Assembly: GCA_001564205.1 (NCBI GenBank)
Contig: LKMY01000125.1
Location: forward strand, 1-5,746
Direction of reading: 5' to 3'
Origin: Nanohaloarchaea archaeon PL-Br10_U2g5
GTDB lineage: Archaea > Halobacteriota > Halobacteria > Halobacteriales > Haloferacaceae
DNA: 5,746 nucleotides
The notes below the pieces were generated by a model. The model was given only the letters and a program-made list of their open reading frames with translations, was not told where the DNA came from and ran no database searches. The first letter of the stretch is position 1. Each line of letters opens with the position of its first letter. Positions 1 to 5,036 of this stretch are shown here, piece by piece. The translations under genes were made by a program, and so were the position numbers.

Positions 1-680
1 AGGTTCCCGTACAGCTCCCAGTAGGCCTCTGGGTCGAACGCTTGGATCTCTCGCTCGCGGTCGACGATGAGCTTGAGCGTCGGACCCTGCACCCGGCCGA
101 CGGAGATGAAGTCGTCGCCGAGCTGGCGGGCGGAAAGCGAGAGGAAGCGGGTGAGCGCGGCCCCCCACGTCAGATCGATCACTTGTCGGGCCTCGCCGGC
201 GGCGGCGAGATCGAAATCGAGCTCGTCGGGACTCGCGAACGCCTTCTGTACCTCGTTGTCGGTGATCGAGGAGAACCGGACGCGGTCGATCGGGGCGCTC
301 TCGTTCACCTCGCGAACGAGCTCGTACGCCTCCTTCCCGATGAGTTCGCCCTCGCGGTCGTAGTCGGTCGCGATGACGACTCGGGAGGCGTTGCGCGCGA
401 GCCGTCGAAGCGCGGCGACGATCCCCTCTTGGGTCGCCTCCTTCGTCACCGGCGCGTCGATGAGTTCGACCGGCTCGACGTCGCGCCAGTCGTTGTACTC
501 CGCCGGGAAGTCGACGCCGACGACGTGGCCAGAGAGGCCGATACACCGCTTGCCGCCCCACTTGTATACGTTGACGTCGTTCATCCGCTCCGCTGTCGCG
601 GACTCGCCGCTGAGGATGTCGGCGATGCGGCGCGCCGCGTTGTCCTTCTCCGTGATTATCAGTTCGGGCCCGCGACTCAT
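1..680 (-). CDS. topA: DNA topoisomerase I, type IA (N-terminal 226 codons, 3' end outside window)
   Basis: Type IA topoisomerases relax negatively supercoiled DNA by cutting one strand and passing the other through the break. The visible part begins with a Toprim domain: the motif ITEKD at residues 9-13 supplies the conserved Glu, and TDYDREGE at residues 105-112 is the metal-binding acidic cluster. Further on, SVGRVQGPTL at residues 193-202 is a family signature in the DNA-gate region. The catalytic tyrosine lies later in the protein, beyond the window edge, so it cannot be checked. The start is the ATG at 678-680. A BRE/TATA-like sequence centred about 29 nt upstream suggests a leaderless transcript, and no earlier start is needed. 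The gene is on the same strand as the cobalamin genes but is separated from them by more than 700 bp, so it is probably transcribed independently. No frameshift is visible in the part seen. Confidence 0.97.
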   Translation of the reverse strand, partial: MSRGPELIITEKDNAARRIADILSGESATAERMNDVNVYKWGGKRCIGLSGHVVGVDFPAEYNDWRDVEPVELIDAPVTKEATQEGIVAALRRLARNASRVVIATDYDREGELIGKEAYELVREVNESAPIDRVRFSSITDNEVQKAFASPDELDFDLAAAGEARQVIDLTWGAALTRFLSLSARQLGDDFISVGRVQGPTLKLIVDREREIQAFDPEAYWELYGN

Positions 681-705
681 TGCGCCGAGATAGGCCGTTC
701 TCCCG

Positions 706-718
706 TCTAAAGCTTTCG
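706..718 (-). promoter_or_regulatory. BRE/TATA-like promoter of topA
   Basis: On the minus strand the sequence reads CGAAAG (713-718) followed by CTTTAGA (706-712). This matches the purine-rich BRE plus AT-rich TATA layout of haloarchaeal promoters. The box is centred about 29 nt before the topA ATG, which would place transcription initiation at or very near the start codon. No Shine-Dalgarno sequence is evident before the ATG, consistent with a leaderless mRNA. The assignment rests on position and composition only. Confidence 0.6.
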
Positions 719-724
719 TGAGAC

Positions 725-794
725 GGTCTTGCAGTGGGGCGGTCTTGCAGTGGGGCGGTCTTGCAGTGGGGCAGTCTTGCAGTGAGGCGGTCTT
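725..794. repeat. 16-bp tandem repeat, four units plus a partial
   Basis: The unit GGTCTTGCAGTGGGGC occurs exactly at 725-740, 741-756 and 757-772. A fourth copy at 773-788 differs at two positions (first G to A, and one G to A in the GGGG run). A partial fifth copy, GGTCTT, follows at 789-794. The array lies about 45 bp upstream of the topA start and just behind its promoter. The near-identity of the units suggests recent slippage expansion. A 16-bp unit would shift reading frame at each copy, which argues against coding. A binding-site role is possible but unproven. Confidence 0.95.
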
Positions 795-863
795 TACCGT
801 CGCCTGCACGCGCGGCTGTACGTGAGGGCCGTCTCCGTTTCGCGCGAGCCCTTCTGTTTCGCG

Positions 864-929
864 TGATCGTCAGTGCGTCGTCGGGTGGTCGTCAGTGCGT
901 CGTCGGGTGGTCGTCAGTGCGTCGTCGGG
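864..929. repeat. 22-bp tandem repeat, three units
   Basis: Three adjacent 22-bp units lie at 864-885, 886-907 and 908-929, each ending in the core CAGTGCGTCGTCGGG. The second and third units are identical; the first differs only at its third base (A instead of G). The array starts 69 bp after the end of the 16-bp array and shares the pentamer CAGTG with it, but is otherwise unrelated in sequence. The length is not a multiple of three. No gene crosses it convincingly. Confidence 0.93.
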
Positions 930-964
930 TGGGGTTTCTGACACGGGATCGACGGATCAAATCG

Positions 965-996
965 AACCGTTCTCATCGCGTCAACGGTTTATAAAA
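965..996. promoter_or_regulatory. Orphan TATA-like box with adjacent 7-bp inverted repeat
   Basis: AACCGTT (965-971) and AACGGTT (983-989) form a perfect 7-bp inverted repeat with an 11-bp spacer. The right arm runs into TTTATAAAA (988-996), the best TATA-like sequence in the gap. In the plus direction this would fire near position 1020, yet no credible gene follows before the palindrome at 1144. In the minus direction only a 20-codon frame starting at 976 follows. The layout resembles a promoter with an operator overlapping the BRE, possibly for an uncharacterised small RNA. It could also be a chance AT-rich island. Confidence 0.4.
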
Positions 997-1143
997 CGTC
1001 GCCGTCGGTGGTGTGGCGAATTCAGCTACGGTCCCGATCGCTCAGTGATACCGAGTCGCAGACGGGCAGACGGTGACCACGTCAAGCGCCCCAGTCGCTC
1101 GGCTCTCCATCTGTTATGAATCGCCGGTCGACACGAACGCTTC

Positions 1144-1255
1144 CAAAGCCCCAGCAGCGAGGACGGCGCACGCTCGCTGTGCGCTTCGGTCGTTCGCTTG
1201 GCTCACTCCCTCCAGTGCTTGCGTCGCCTGCGCCGTCCTCGCTGCTGCCCCTTTG
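1144..1255. repeat. 112-bp imperfect palindrome, likely dispersed haloarchaeal repeat
   Basis: The two 26-nt ends (1144-1169 and 1230-1255) are inverted copies matching at 23 of 26 positions; 17 of these are contiguous, and the three mismatches cluster together. Nested inside the left part is a perfect 6-bp hairpin, GCGCAC (1166-1171) with GTGCGC (1179-1184), and the centre carries further short self-complementary stretches. The sequence resembles intergenic elements I recall as common in Halorubrum-type genomes; I cannot search to confirm this. No transposase and no clear target-site duplication is visible. It could be a MITE-like or REP-like element, or form a large RNA hairpin when transcribed. 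Confidence 0.7.
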
Positions 1256-1310
1256 AGTCCCACCCTGCACCGCAACCGCACCTCACACCTCCCCAGCCTC
1301 GGCGGACGGA

Positions 1311-1377
1311 CCGGCGCGGGCTTCGCCGCGCCGGCCCGCCGCCTCCCTCGCGCGCGCTCCTCGGCCGCGAAGCGGCC
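1311..1377. repeat. Two GC-rich hairpins downstream of the DR2241-like gene
   Basis: CCGGCGCGG (1311-1319) and CCGCGCCGG (1326-1334) form a perfect 9-bp stem with a 6-nt loop. GGCCGC (1363-1368) and GCGGCC (1372-1377) form a perfect 6-bp stem with a 3-nt loop. Both lie within 95 bp past the stop codon of the cbiX/DR2241-like operon when read on the minus strand. They could stabilise the mRNA 3' end. Archaeal termination usually depends on T-rich tracts, which are absent here, so I do not call a terminator. Confidence 0.6.
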
Positions 1378-1402
1378 TCGGAAGCACGCGCCACCGTGTG
1401 GA

Positions 1403-2593
1403 TTATTCCGCGTCTTCGCTCTCCGGCTCGGTCGGGACGCCACCGAGGTTCCCCTCGTCGTCGAACAGCTTGGCGCGCAAAAAGCGGGCGCGATACCGAT
1501 TCGCTCCCTCTTTCGTGTCGGCCTCGCGGATGTCGTCGATCCGGCCGTCGGCGACCGCGTCGATGATGGCTTCGACCTGCGCTTTCTCGCTCGGCGTCAG
1601 CTCGAACTGGTAGGTCCGCGGCTGCTCGCTCTCTAAGCGCGTCCACTTGCGCGCGGCGCTCACGACGACCGAGCAGGGCTCCCGGCAGGGAAAGACGCCG
1701 CTTCCGCCGTCGACATCGAGCTCGGTCTCGTCGTCGTACTCCCACTCGCGCCGCTTGAGGCACTGCGAGTCGTCACAGCAGGCCTCCGCGACCCAGTTGA
1801 CGTGTTCGTACCCCTCACCGCGGTCCCACGTCTTCACCACGCCGTAGATGCCGGACTGCCGCGCCATCGTCTCGCGCCAGTGGGTCACGTCGAGTTCGCC
1901 CTCGCGCTCGCGGTGCCAGTTCACGATCGTGGCGGGGTACACCGTTTCGACCAGCTCGTAAACGGCTCGCGGCCCCAGTTCGGGGAAGACCCAGCCGCCC
2001 GCGAGCGACGGGGCCGTCTTGAGCGGTCGGTACCGTCCGTTTCCGTCGAACGTCACCAGGTCGCGGGCGTCGAGCGGGTCCTCGTACGCGTCCAGCTCGT
2101 CGGCCGGCGTGTCAGCGTCGTCAGCGTGGCGCACGTCGTACCGGCGCTCGCCGCGGTCGGTGACCGTCGCCGTGATCTTCAGCTGGCCCCAGTCGCGTTC
2201 GATTCCGGCCGCGAGTGCGGCGTACCGGCTCGCGACCGTCGCGCCGTCCGCGTCTTCGATCCAGCGGAGGAACGCCCGGCGCGGCCCGAACTCGCCGACG
2301 ACCCGTTCGAACAGGTACCAGTCCGTGACGCGCGGCGCGCGTTCAGCGAGGGCCGCGTGGAGGTCGCGCTCGCTCAACCCGGTCCGGGAGTCGTCGGAAT
2401 CGCCGGTCGGGTCCAAGACGTAGCCGCCGTCGTCGCTCTCGCCGGCGACGCTGAACCCTTCGAAATGGAGTCGCTCGTCGGGATCGAGACCGTCGACCGC
2501 GTCGAGGACCGCGTCGAAGGCGTCGCTCGGGAGGTCGATGTCGGGACCGTCGTGGTCGTCGTCTCGGGACCCGTCAGCGGTGGTTTCGCCCAC
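1403..2593 (-). CDS. DR2241-like putative 4Fe-4S protein paired with CbiX
   Basis: This 396-aa acidic protein resembles the DR2241 family, in which, as I recall, an Fe-S region accompanies a CbiX-type chelatase domain in Deinococcus. The likely cluster ligands are visible: CC at residues 272-273, C278, then C303 and C307 (patterns CC-x4-C and C-x3-C), close to conserved-looking Trp-rich segments. Residues 1-25 are a charged low-complexity tail. It is a soluble protein with no signal peptide or membrane segment. The start is a GTG two nucleotides after the cbiX stop, preceded by the purine-rich run GGGGGA within the end of cbiX that could act as a ribosome site. This spacing implies translational coupling and a shared job in cobalt chelation for cobalamin synthesis, perhaps electron transfer or cluster-dependent support of the chelatase. 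The exact role is unknown to me. Confidence 0.8.
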   Translation of the reverse strand: MGETTADGSRDDDHDGPDIDLPSDAFDAVLDAVDGLDPDERLHFEGFSVAGESDDGGYVLDPTGDSDDSRTGLSERDLHAALAERAPRVTDWYLFERVVGEFGPRRAFLRWIEDADGATVASRYAALAAGIERDWGQLKITATVTDRGERRYDVRHADDADTPADELDAYEDPLDARDLVTFDGNGRYRPLKTAPSLAGGWVFPELGPRAVYELVETVYPATIVNWHREREGELDVTHWRETMARQSGIYGVVKTWDRGEGYEHVNWVAEACCDDSQCLKRREWEYDDETELDVDGGSGVFPCREPCSVVVSAARKWTRLESEQPRTYQFELTPSEKAQVEAIIDAVADGRIDDIREADTKEGANRYRARFLRAKLFDDEGNLGGVPTEPESEDAE

Positions 2594-2595
2594 GG

Positions 2596-3465
2596 TCAGT
2601 CCCCCGTCGCGACGCGGGTCGTCTCGCGCACGTCGTCGAGCGCGGCACCGAGGTCGGCGCCCGCGTCCGCAGCGCGCTCTAAGATGACGTCGGCCATCAG
2701 CGGCTCAGTGCCGACCGCACCCGCGTACCAGATCCGGGTGCCGTCGACGTCCGTCGGAACGTCGTACCCCAGCGCGTGGTCCTCACAGAGCCCCACGTCC
2801 TCCGGGATGTCCTCTTGGGTGTGGTAGCCGTCGGCGATGAACAGCGGGACCAACACGACGTCCTCGCTCTCGAAGAACTCAGGGAGGTCGTCGACTTCGG
2901 GGTCTTCGTCCATGTACAGCGCCTCGACCTCGTCGAAGCGGTCGCGATCGCGGATCCGGTCCGCGTGGTATTCGACCGCCTTCGCCGAGTTCTCGTTGCG
3001 TTCGGTGCCGTGTCCGACGACTGCCAGCCCGAACCCTTCGCCCACGTCTGGGTCGCCGGTGACAGACTCCGCGCGCCGAACGATCACATCGGTCATGGCG
3101 CGGTGGGTTCCGACCGGACCGCAGTAGTGGACTTCGCTGTCGATATCCTCGGCGACGAGGGTGGCCTGATCGGCGGAGAGGCCGTCGGAGTTCCATTCGG
3201 AGACGTCCCAGCCGTCGAGTCGGAGCTCGCGGGGGATCACCTGCTCGGTGAAGTACCCCTCAGAGACGAACAGCGGGACGACGTACACCTCGTCGCCCTC
3301 GACGGTGCGGAGCACCTCTCGAAAGTGCGGTTCCTCCTTCCAGAAGCCGGTCTTCACCTCGTCGAACGCGCCGGTCGCGCGGATCGTGTCCGCGTGATCG
3401 TACGTCGGCGCGCTCGAACCCGGATTGAGGTGTGAGCCGTGTGCGACGATGACGAGCGACTGCAT
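2596..3465 (-). CDS. cbiX: Sirohydrochlorin cobaltochelatase, two-domain CbiX
   Basis: CbiX inserts Co2+ into sirohydrochlorin, an early step of the cobalt-early cobalamin route, in the cytoplasm. The 289-aa protein is a tandem duplication of the chelatase fold. The N-terminal half carries VAHGSH (residues 7-12), PLFVSEGYF (64-72) and later CGPVGTHRAM (115-124). The C-terminal half carries VVGHGT (149-154), PLFIADGYHT (207-216) and AGAVGTEPLM near the end. The C-terminal half keeps both metal-site histidines, H152 and H215. The N-terminal half has H9 but Phe72 where the second His is expected. The length fits long-form CbiX. The ATG start has a TATA-like box about 28 nt upstream. The adjoining DR2241-like gene supports cobalt chelation; a SirB-like ferrochelatase acting in siroheme synthesis cannot be excluded from sequence alone. 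Confidence 0.92.
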   Translation of the reverse strand: MQSLVIVAHGSHLNPGSSAPTYDHADTIRATGAFDEVKTGFWKEEPHFREVLRTVEGDEVYVVPLFVSEGYFTEQVIPRELRLDGWDVSEWNSDGLSADQATLVAEDIDSEVHYCGPVGTHRAMTDVIVRRAESVTGDPDVGEGFGLAVVGHGTERNENSAKAVEYHADRIRDRDRFDEVEALYMDEDPEVDDLPEFFESEDVVLVPLFIADGYHTQEDIPEDVGLCEDHALGYDVPTDVDGTRIWYAGAVGTEPLMADVILERAADAGADLGAALDDVRETTRVATGD

Positions 3466-3487
3466 ATCCGATCTGGGGCCGCGCCGC

Positions 3488-3498
3488 TCTTATGGACT
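3488..3498 (-). promoter_or_regulatory. TATA-like box of the cbiX operon
   Basis: Read on the minus strand the site is GTCCATAAGAG, preceded by CCGAA. Its centre lies about 28 nt before the cbiX ATG, and no clear Shine-Dalgarno sequence stands between them, fitting a leaderless transcript. No cobalamin riboswitch-like conserved structure is visible in the short space between box and gene, so any control by cobalamin would have to act at the promoter. Confidence 0.55.
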
Positions 3499-3594
3499 TC
3501 GGAGGGTACGGCCGAGCGGGAAACCGGTACTCACCACGAGTCGACGCCGACGCCGACCAAAATCGCCATTACCATCCGGGTCGCAGAGCTGCCC

Positions 3595-4113
3595 ATGTCG
3601 CTGGCAGCCGACACGCGCGAGGCGGTCCGGAAGCACCCGTTCGTCCTCGACGCGCTTCGTGCGGGCGTACTGAACCATAGCGCCGCCGCCGCGTGGCTGG
3701 CTGAAGAGGCCGGGATCGGCGGCGACCCCGATGCGATCGCGACCGCACTTCGGCGGTTCCGAGAGGATATCCCCTCCTACGAGACGGACAGTCGGACTGC
3801 GAGCGTCTCGATGCGGAGCGGAGTGGCGGTCGAAGAACACGAAGCCGGAGCGCTAGACGACGATCCGCTCTTCCGCGTCGGCGGGGCAGCCGTCCTGTCG
3901 GGGGGACGCGACACGGCGGTCCTCGCGAGCGGCGACGTCGACGCCGCGGCGCTTGCAGCCGTTCTCCGCCGGTTGGCCGCCGTCGACGTCGACGTGTCGG
4001 CCGCCGGAGTCGCCGGTGACGCGCTCGTAGTCATCGTGGAGCGACGAGCCGGGGCGACCGCGGTCCGCGTCGTTGAGGCAGCGCTCGGAGCGATTCCGAG
4101 CCGCGAGCGGTAG
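3595..4113 (+). CDS. Conserved-looking haloarchaeal protein, HTH-like N-terminus and ACT-like C-terminus
   Basis: I do not recognise a characterised family; it resembles one of the haloarchaea-restricted DUF families (possibly DUF7523, unverified). The 172-aa protein starts with a helical segment (residues about 5-60) in which an Ala-rich helix, a short turn (GIGGDPDAI, 40-48) and a second basic helix (ALRRFRED, 51-58) resemble a winged or simple helix-turn-helix. A linker follows, then residues about 91-165 alternate strand-helix-strand-strand-helix in a manner like an ACT domain, without recognisable ligand residues. The frame stays open upstream into the cbiX 5' end, but that extension overlaps the cbiX promoter, so the ATG at 3595 is preferred. 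It is divergent from cbiX across 129 bp. A weak AT-rich stretch (AAAAT near 3560) could be its TATA box. Confidence 0.72.
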   Translation: MSLAADTREAVRKHPFVLDALRAGVLNHSAAAAWLAEEAGIGGDPDAIATALRRFREDIPSYETDSRTASVSMRSGVAVEEHEAGALDDDPLFRVGGAAVLSGGRDTAVLASGDVDAAALAAVLRRLAAVDVDVSAAGVAGDALVVIVERRAGATAVRVVEAALGAIPSRER

Positions 4114-4140
4114 CCGGCCGAGTGGGGTGGTTCGAACTGG

Positions 4141-4186
4141 GACGACGGGGGCGGCAACGGGACGACGGGGGCGGCAACGGGACGGC
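4141..4186. repeat. 20-bp exact direct repeat, 2.25 copies
   Basis: The unit GACGACGGGGGCGGCAACGG is present exactly at 4141-4160 and 4161-4180, followed by GACGGC, which matches the next unit start with one change. It lies in the 109-bp gap between two plus-strand genes. A 20-bp unit would change reading frame between copies, which supports starting the downstream gene at 4223 and treating this interval as non-coding. Confidence 0.92.
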
Positions 4187-4222
4187 GACCGAGGAGACCG
4201 ACACCGAAACGGGGAGAGGGAT

Positions 4223-4585
4223 ATGTTCGTCGAGCACCATGCTCAGAGCGTGAATCACGTTCCGGACGACGCAATCACAGCGATCGACGCGTTCGGGGAG
4301 GGAATACTCCGCGGCGACGCCCCAACCGTTCGCGAGCGGCTCCGCTCCGACCTTCGGCTCCGCGTCGAACTCGCGGGAGACGACCGGACCGCGCGGTGTC
4401 GCTTCGAAACGGAACACGGCCGGGCGCCCCCGACGCTCCGAGAGCGCGGATCGTTTCTGACGACGTACGTCGACGGCGTCGACGAGCGGCTCCGTGCGTG
4501 GGGAATCGAGCCGCCGGACGCCTACAAGTACACCGAGACCATCGACGGCTCGCATCGGTACGAAGGGACGCTCCAACTACCGTAG
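4223..4585 (+). CDS. Small acidic soluble protein of unknown function
   Basis: The 120-aa product is not one I recognise. It has the charge pattern and codon bias of a real haloarchaeal gene, with helical stretches at residues about 15-45, a likely strand at 44-51 (LRLRVELA), and a C-terminal part containing FLTTYVDGVDERLRAWGIEP and a YKYTETIDG segment. There is no signal peptide, membrane segment or cysteine pair. The ATG at 4223 is preceded by GGGGAG (4211-4216) six nucleotides upstream, a plausible ribosome binding site. The frame continues upstream through the 20-bp repeats with Arg/Gly-rich low complexity, which I reject as coding. It may be co-transcribed with the gene ending at 4113, 109 bp upstream. 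It converges with the membrane-protein gene on the other strand. Confidence 0.62.
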   Translation: MFVEHHAQSVNHVPDDAITAIDAFGEGILRGDAPTVRERLRSDLRLRVELAGDDRTARCRFETEHGRAPPTLRERGSFLTTYVDGVDERLRAWGIEPPDAYKYTETIDGSHRYEGTLQLP

Positions 4586-4665
4586 CCGTTCGGCTCAGCA
4601 CCGGCCGGCGGAGCCCCGAGATGAATCAGCGACGATATCCACCTGACGTGCACCGAGCGCTCTGA

Positions 4666-5004
4666 TTACGCCGATTCCTCGGGGAGTGCGAAGCCGACGC
4701 CGCCGGCGATGATAGCCGAGGCGGCGAGGATCGTTGCGCCGAGGACGACGTAGCTGTCGTCCGGATTGAGCCCGCCGATCGCCGCGGCGATGTCCACGAC
4801 GAAGACGGTGACAAACAGGCTCAGAATCGCGAATGCGAGCATCACGAAGCCGGCGATTAGCGCACTGGCCAAGGAACCGAACGCATCAAGAATACCCATG
4901 CGTTGCATGATTCGGAGCAACTCGGAAATATGTTGCTGATACTCGTCGGTGGACGAGGCAACGAACGACGCCCAACTTTCGATCGGCCGTATCAGACCCC
5001 GCAC
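4666..5004 (-). CDS. Small membrane protein with two transmembrane segments
   Basis: The 112-aa product is of unknown function. Residues about 43-70 form a long hydrophobic segment (rich in Ala, Phe, Leu and Val) and residues 85-107 form a second. They are joined by a short loop, GGLNPDDS, near 77-84, and the protein ends in a short acidic tail. The N-terminal 40 residues look amphipathic and contain DEYQQHISELLRIM. No catalytic motif or cysteine is present. The only start upstream of this N-terminus is a GTG at 5002-5004, because a stop lies in frame three codons before it. ATGs at residues 33 and 36 (near 4908 and 4899) are alternatives that would keep both membrane segments. It is divergent from pheA with a 32-bp gap. 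Confidence 0.68.
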   Translation of the reverse strand: MRGLIRPIESWASFVASSTDEYQQHISELLRIMQRMGILDAFGSLASALIAGFVMLAFAILSLFVTVFVVDIAAAIGGLNPDDSYVVLGATILAASAIIAGGVGFALPEESA

Positions 5005-5006
5005 GC

Positions 5007-5017
5007 TTTTTTAATAT
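5007..5017 (+). promoter_or_regulatory. TATA-like box of pheA
   Basis: The run TTTTTTAATAT is centred about 26 nt upstream of the pheA ATG, the spacing expected for a leaderless haloarchaeal transcript. It is the only AT-rich island in the region, standing out strongly in this GC-rich sequence. It abuts the GTG start of the divergent membrane-protein gene, so polymerase binding here may affect both genes. Confidence 0.6.
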
Positions 5018-5036
5018 CGTCTGATAGGTGTAGTCG

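Larger units (their letters stand above)
681..1402. other. Long gene-poor, repeat-rich intergenic region
   Basis: This 722-bp gap lies between topA and the DR2241-like gene. Open frames crossing it on both strands are low-complexity, mostly Arg/Ser/Ala-rich, run through the tandem repeats or the palindrome, and lack a credible start, so I call none of them. What it does hold, in order, is the topA promoter, a 16-bp tandem repeat, a 22-bp tandem repeat, a 7-bp inverted repeat beside a TATA-like box, a 112-bp imperfect palindrome, and two GC-rich hairpins just downstream of the DR2241-like stop codon. No tRNA or other structured RNA of a known family was recognised. Confidence 0.75.

Noticed and set aside
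42..710. Long plus-strand open frames opposite topA
   Set aside because: They mirror the minus-strand gene that carries clear Toprim and type IA motifs; their products are low-complexity antisense translations.
725..929. CRISPR array
   Set aside because: The repeats are directly adjacent without spacers, and no cas gene is nearby.
734..1119. Plus-strand open frames across the tandem repeats
   Set aside because: They run through 16-bp and 22-bp repeats whose lengths break frame, are Arg/Ser-rich, and have no supported start.
1144..1255. Insertion sequence or transposon with coding capacity
   Set aside because: It is only 112 bp long, encodes nothing, and shows no clear target duplication; kept as a repeat only.
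1311..1377. Intrinsic terminator
   Set aside because: No T-rich tract follows either hairpin on either strand.
1073..1636. Open frames on both strands over the palindrome and the end of the DR2241-like gene
   Set aside because: The composition comes from the inverted repeat and GC hairpins, and the frames overlap a well-supported gene on the other strand.
1802..3435. Plus-strand frames of 341 aa and 219 aa opposite the cbiX operon
   Set aside because: In GC-rich haloarchaeal DNA the antisense frame often stays open; the minus-strand frames carry the CbiX histidine motifs and cysteine clusters.
3777..4601. Minus-strand frames opposite the two unknown plus-strand genes
   Set aside because: They are Arg/Ser/Pro-rich, cross the 20-bp repeats and have no recognisable domain; the plus-strand frames have more typical acidic composition and better starts.
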